Below, piece after piece: positions 30,587-32,216 of a stretch of 32,216 bases of DNA. The DNA comes from Nisaea sp. (GTDB lineage: Bacteria; Pseudomonadota; Alphaproteobacteria; Thalassobaculales; Thalassobaculaceae). The notes beneath the pieces were generated by a model. The model was not told the DNA's origin. It worked only from the letters and a program-made list of their open reading frames with translations, and did no database searches. The stretch covers positions 1 through 32,216 of the forward strand of contig NZ_JAEPQA010000035.1 of the NCBI RefSeq assembly GCF_017640745.1. The letters run 5' to 3'. The first letter of the stretch is position 1. Every line of letters begins with the position of its first letter. The position numbers and the translations under genes are program-made.

Positions 30587-32216
30587 ATGGCCGAGAGCGA
30601 GACGCCGCGCCGGATCGATCACGACAATTATCCGGACAGCTACATCAAGGAGATCCTTTCCTCGGTCCGCACCATCGCCGTCGTCGGCGCGAGCCAGAAA
30701 TGGACCCGGCCGAGCTATTTCATGGCGAAATACCTGCAGGGCAAGGGCTACAGGATCGTGCCGGTCAATCCCGGCCTCGCCGGCGAGGAGATCCTCGGCG
30801 AGAAGGTCTATGCGTCGCTGAAGGACATTCCCTTCGAGATCGACATGGTCGACATCTTCCGCAATTCCGAGGCCGCCGGGCCGATCGCCGTGGAAGCGGT
30901 CGAGATCGGCGCCAAGGTGGTCTGGATGCAGCTTGGCGTGCGCAACGACGAAGGCGCCGAAGCCGCCGAGAAGGCCGGACTGAAGGTGGTGATGAACCGC
31001 TGCCCGAAGATCGAGTTCTCCCGGCTCTACGGCGAGCTCTCCTGGCACGGTTTCGACTCGAACGTGATCTCCTCCAAGCGCCGTGCCGTCGGCACGCCGG
31101 GCGCCGAGGAAGCGGAAAACCCGAAAGCCGCGCCGCAGAAGCGCGCCGGCTTCGAGACCCGCGCGATCCATGCCGGCGCCGCGCCGGATCCGACCACGGG
31201 CGCGCGCTCGACGCCGATCTACCAGACCACAGCCTATGTCTTCGATGGTGCGGACCACGCCGCGTCGCTCTTCAACCTGCAGACCTTCGGCAACATCTAT
31301 TCCCGCCTCTCCAACCCGACGACGGCGGTGCTGGAGGAGCGCATCGCCAGCCTCGAGGGGGGCCGCGGCACGACCTGCACGGCGTCCGGCCATTCGGCGC
31401 AGATGCTCGCCCTCTTCCCTCTGATGCAGCCGGGCGACTTCCTCGTCGCATCGACAAGGCTCTATGGCGGCTCGATCACCCAGTTCGGCAAGACCTTCAA
31501 GAAGTTCGGCTGGAACTGCACGTTCGTCGATGTCGACGATCTGGACGCCGTCCGCAAAGCGGTCGACGACCCCAAATGCAAGGCGCTTTTCGCCGAGTCC
31601 CTCGCCAATCCGGGCGGCGTGATCAGCGACATCGCGGCACTGGCTGAAATCGCGCACGGCGCCGGTGTACCGCTGATCATCGACAACACCATGGCGACGC
31701 CGTATCTCTGCCGCCCGATCGAGCACGGCGCGGACCTCGTCGTGCATTCGACCACCAAGTTCCTCTCCGGCCATGGCAACGCCATGGGCGGGGCCGTGGT
31801 GGACTCGGGCAAATTCGACTGGGGCCAGAACGACAAGTTCCCGTCGCTTGCAGAACCCGAGCCCGCCTATCACGGCATCTCCTTCTGGGAGAGCTTCGGC
31901 GACCTCGCCTTCACCACCTACGGCCACGCGGTGGGCCTGCGCGATCTCGGCCCGACCATGGCACCGATGAACGCCTACCTCACCATCACCGGCATCGAGA
32001 CCCTGCCGCTGCGCATGGAGCGGCATGTCTCCAACGCGGTGAAGGTCGCGACCTTCCTCGACGCCCATCCGGCGGTCTCCTGGGTCTCCTATGCCGGGCT
32101 CCCGGGCAGCCGCTATCACAAGCTGGCGCAGAAATACCTGCCGGGCGGCGCGGGCTCCGTCTTCACCTTCGGGGTCAAGGGCGGCTACGAAGCCGGCCAG
32201 CGCTTCGTCGAGGGCG
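30587..32216 (+). CDS. Fusion of YccU-type CoA-binding domain and O-acetylhomoserine sulfhydrylase (partial)
   Basis: From ATG 30587 the frame stays open for 543 codons and runs off the window, which is why it is not bounded by a stop. I checked the junction codon by codon. Residues 1-165 are a Rossmann-like CoA-binding domain of the YccU/YneT type: IAVVGASQKWTRPSYFMAKYL near 30-50, VPVNPG at 58-63, and VVMNRCPKIEF at 134-144. A charged Ala/Pro/Glu linker spans about 166-186. From 189 on it is MetY/Cys-Met metabolism PLP enzyme: ETRAIHAGAAPDPTTGARSTPIYQTT, FNLQTFGNIYSRLSNPT, IIDNTMATPYL, and the PLP lysine K391 in VVHSTTKFLSGHG. MetY joins O-acetylhomoserine and sulfide to homocysteine. MetY alone is about 430 residues, so the full protein should be near 615. 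Confidence 0.9.
   Translation, partial: MAESETPRRIDHDNYPDSYIKEILSSVRTIAVVGASQKWTRPSYFMAKYLQGKGYRIVPVNPGLAGEEILGEKVYASLKDIPFEIDMVDIFRNSEAAGPIAVEAVEIGAKVVWMQLGVRNDEGAEAAEKAGLKVVMNRCPKIEFSRLYGELSWHGFDSNVISSKRRAVGTPGAEEAENPKAAPQKRAGFETRAIHAGAAPDPTTGARSTPIYQTTAYVFDGADHAASLFNLQTFGNIYSRLSNPTTAVLEERIASLEGGRGTTCTASGHSAQMLALFPLMQPGDFLVASTRLYGGSITQFGKTFKKFGWNCTFVDVDDLDAVRKAVDDPKCKALFAESLANPGGVISDIAALAEIAHGAGVPLIIDNTMATPYLCRPIEHGADLVVHSTTKFLSGHGNAMGGAVVDSGKFDWGQNDKFPSLAEPEPAYHGISFWESFGDLAFTTYGHAVGLRDLGPTMAPMNAYLTITGIETLPLRMERHVSNAVKVATFLDAHPAVSWVSYAGLPGSRYHKLAQKYLPGGAGSVFTFGVKGGYEAGQRFVEG

Noticed and set aside
30476-32119. 547-codon open frame on the minus strand opposite the CoA-binding/MetY fusion
   Set aside because: The plus strand encodes strongly conserved enzyme motifs including the PLP lysine. 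The antisense frame has no family signature.

Overview
The window is a high-GC chromosomal segment with ordinary bacterial gene density. Its gene content suggests a free-living, probably aquatic alphaproteobacterium of the Rhodospirillales type. Pointers are the rplM-rpsI pair with alphaproteobacterial-style L13 and N-terminally extended S9, an RTX protein, soluble PAS chemoreceptor signalling, amt-glnK, and many small metabolic genes with alphaproteobacterial sequence style. The lineage is inferred from style, not from a search. I see no rRNA, tRNA, CRISPR array, insertion sequence, prophage or integration site.

Layout. 1-1900: the tail of an unknown gene, a long AT-rich leader with a perfect TGTGA-N6-TCACA dyad, an RTX calcium-binding secreted protein, and a convergent gamma-carbonic anhydrase. 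2000-5380: GNAT acetyltransferase overlapping an MFS transporter, a minimal formyltransferase-fold protein, and a YghU-type glutathione transferase closed by a perfect hairpin. 5380-8150: an EamA/DMT exporter divergent from a LysR regulator, then a CigR-like LPPG-repeat secreted protein divergent from a DUF3012 lipoprotein. 8170-11250: an SDR and a shikimate dehydrogenase homologue in one overlapping unit with a G10 tract at the ribosome-binding site, then rpsI and rplM with promoter and terminator.

11500-16960 is a signalling island. A LuxR-type response regulator overlaps a four-PAS hybrid histidine kinase. The promoter carries a perfect FNR/FixK-type box (TTGAT-N4-ATCAA) placed about 41.5 bp before the start predicted from a TATAGT -10 element. 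A convergent soluble double-PAS chemoreceptor has regularly spaced CGAAT half-sites upstream and a 541-bp hairpin-rich leader region. 16959-19481: mutarotase and thioesterase coupled on the minus strand, and a YqjM-type old yellow enzyme. 19493-20385: two tandem paralogous small proteins of SpoIIAA/STAS-like appearance, both with non-ATG starts. 20619-25800: HAD phosphatase, amt-glnK with a strong terminator, a SulP anion transporter, and an alpha/beta hydrolase overlapping it tail to tail. 25891-28263: divergent MATE and AEC transporters.

28319-32216: a Tat-exported multicopper oxidase with a Met-rich loop, an ECHDC3-like crotonase lacking both catalytic glutamates, and, 2 bp later, an open reading frame that runs off the window. 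That last frame fuses an N-terminal YccU-type CoA-binding domain to a PLP-dependent O-acetylhomoserine sulfhydrylase (MetY). The two most interesting items are this fusion with its crotonase-fold partner and the apparently oxygen-controlled two-component operon facing a cytosolic PAS chemoreceptor.
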